From NCBI GenBank assembly GCA_013791675.1, contig VMTI01000134.1, forward strand, positions 1-5,173: DNA of 5,173 nt. The letters are read 5' to 3'. Each line of letters opens with the position of its first letter. The stretch's first letter is position 1. This DNA is from a bacterium. GTDB taxonomy: Bacteria > CG03. Under the pieces are notes generated by a model. The model was given only the letters and a program-made list of their open reading frames with translations. It made no database searches and was not told the origin of the DNA. The translations under genes were made by a program, and so were the position numbers. Positions 5,138 through 5,173 of this stretch are shown piece after piece.

Positions 5138-5173
5138 CACAGACGGCAAAATCCCAAGCCATTATCTTAGATA
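5134..5173 (+). CDS. recO: probable recO, first 13 codons (cut by window edge)
   Basis: An ATG at 5134 overlaps the stop of the preceding gene (ATGA) and opens a frame to the window end reading MTQTAKSQAIILD. The pattern of a short polar start followed by 'AIILD' resembles the beginning of RecO recombination mediator proteins ('..EAIVL....'), and recO is a frequent neighbour of the ybeY-corC cluster. RecO works with RecF and RecR to load RecA on SSB-coated single-stranded DNA. The call rests on 13 residues plus gene order. That a coupled gene starts here is more certain than its name. Confidence 0.5.
   Translation, partial: MTQTAKSQAIILD

Noticed and set aside
5163..5173. Palindrome TATCT-T-AGATA at the right edge, partly like the inverse of the repeat at 78-87
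   Set aside because: It lies within the first codons of the probable recO, is short and AT-rich, and is cut by the window edge. The 7-nt similarity can be chance.
1..5173. Mobile element, CRISPR array, tRNA or rRNA
   Set aside because: No transposase or integrase motif, no regularly spaced repeat array and no tRNA-like or rRNA-like segment was seen; coding genes fill nearly the whole window.

Overview
The window is a tightly packed one-way gene run, all on the + strand, from a bacterium with mixed base composition (GC-rich coding stretches, AT-rich leader). A lipoprotein carrying a LysM domain suggests a diderm envelope. The gene order (PhoH-type protein, PgpH-type HD phosphohydrolase, YbeY, CNNM/CBS transporters, probable RecO) is the classic bacterial 'phoH-yqfF-ybeY-corC-recO' neighbourhood. 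Several members are reduced or divergent, which fits an uncultivated lineage of the Elusimicrobiota/Omnitrophota sort, but the phylum cannot be fixed from this sequence.

Layout: 2-124 is an open frame running in from the left edge, possibly the C-terminal tail of a LacI-type regulator. 125-299 is the only real non-coding stretch; it holds a good sigma-70-like promoter (151-180), a palindrome (207-233), a second small hairpin (248-269) and a ribosome binding site (283-288). From 300 to the right edge the genes are almost gapless: LysM lipoprotein (300-815), a 64-residue stand-alone PhoH N-terminal domain (819-1013), a membrane HD phosphohydrolase of the PgpH family (1021-2469), YbeY (2470-2898), two consecutive CNNM/CBS proteins (2895-3893 and 3890-5137), and the first 13 codons of a probable recO (5134 onward). 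Junctions are 3 nt, 7 nt, 0 nt, then three ATGA-type overlaps, so I infer one operon with translational coupling. No terminator was seen.

How the genes may work together: PhoH/YbeZ and YbeY are known RNA-metabolism partners, PgpH degrades the second messenger c-di-AMP, and CNNM/CorC proteins handle Mg2+ homeostasis. The notable point is that three neighbouring genes of this conserved module are altered together. PhoH lacks its whole ATPase domain. The PgpH homologue lacks the extracellular sensor domain but keeps a complete set of HD metal ligands. YbeY has Asp in place of the third zinc-binding His and Phe in place of the conserved Arg. This reduced version of a near-universal module is the best candidate for unusual biology here; I see no defence, mobile or CRISPR system.
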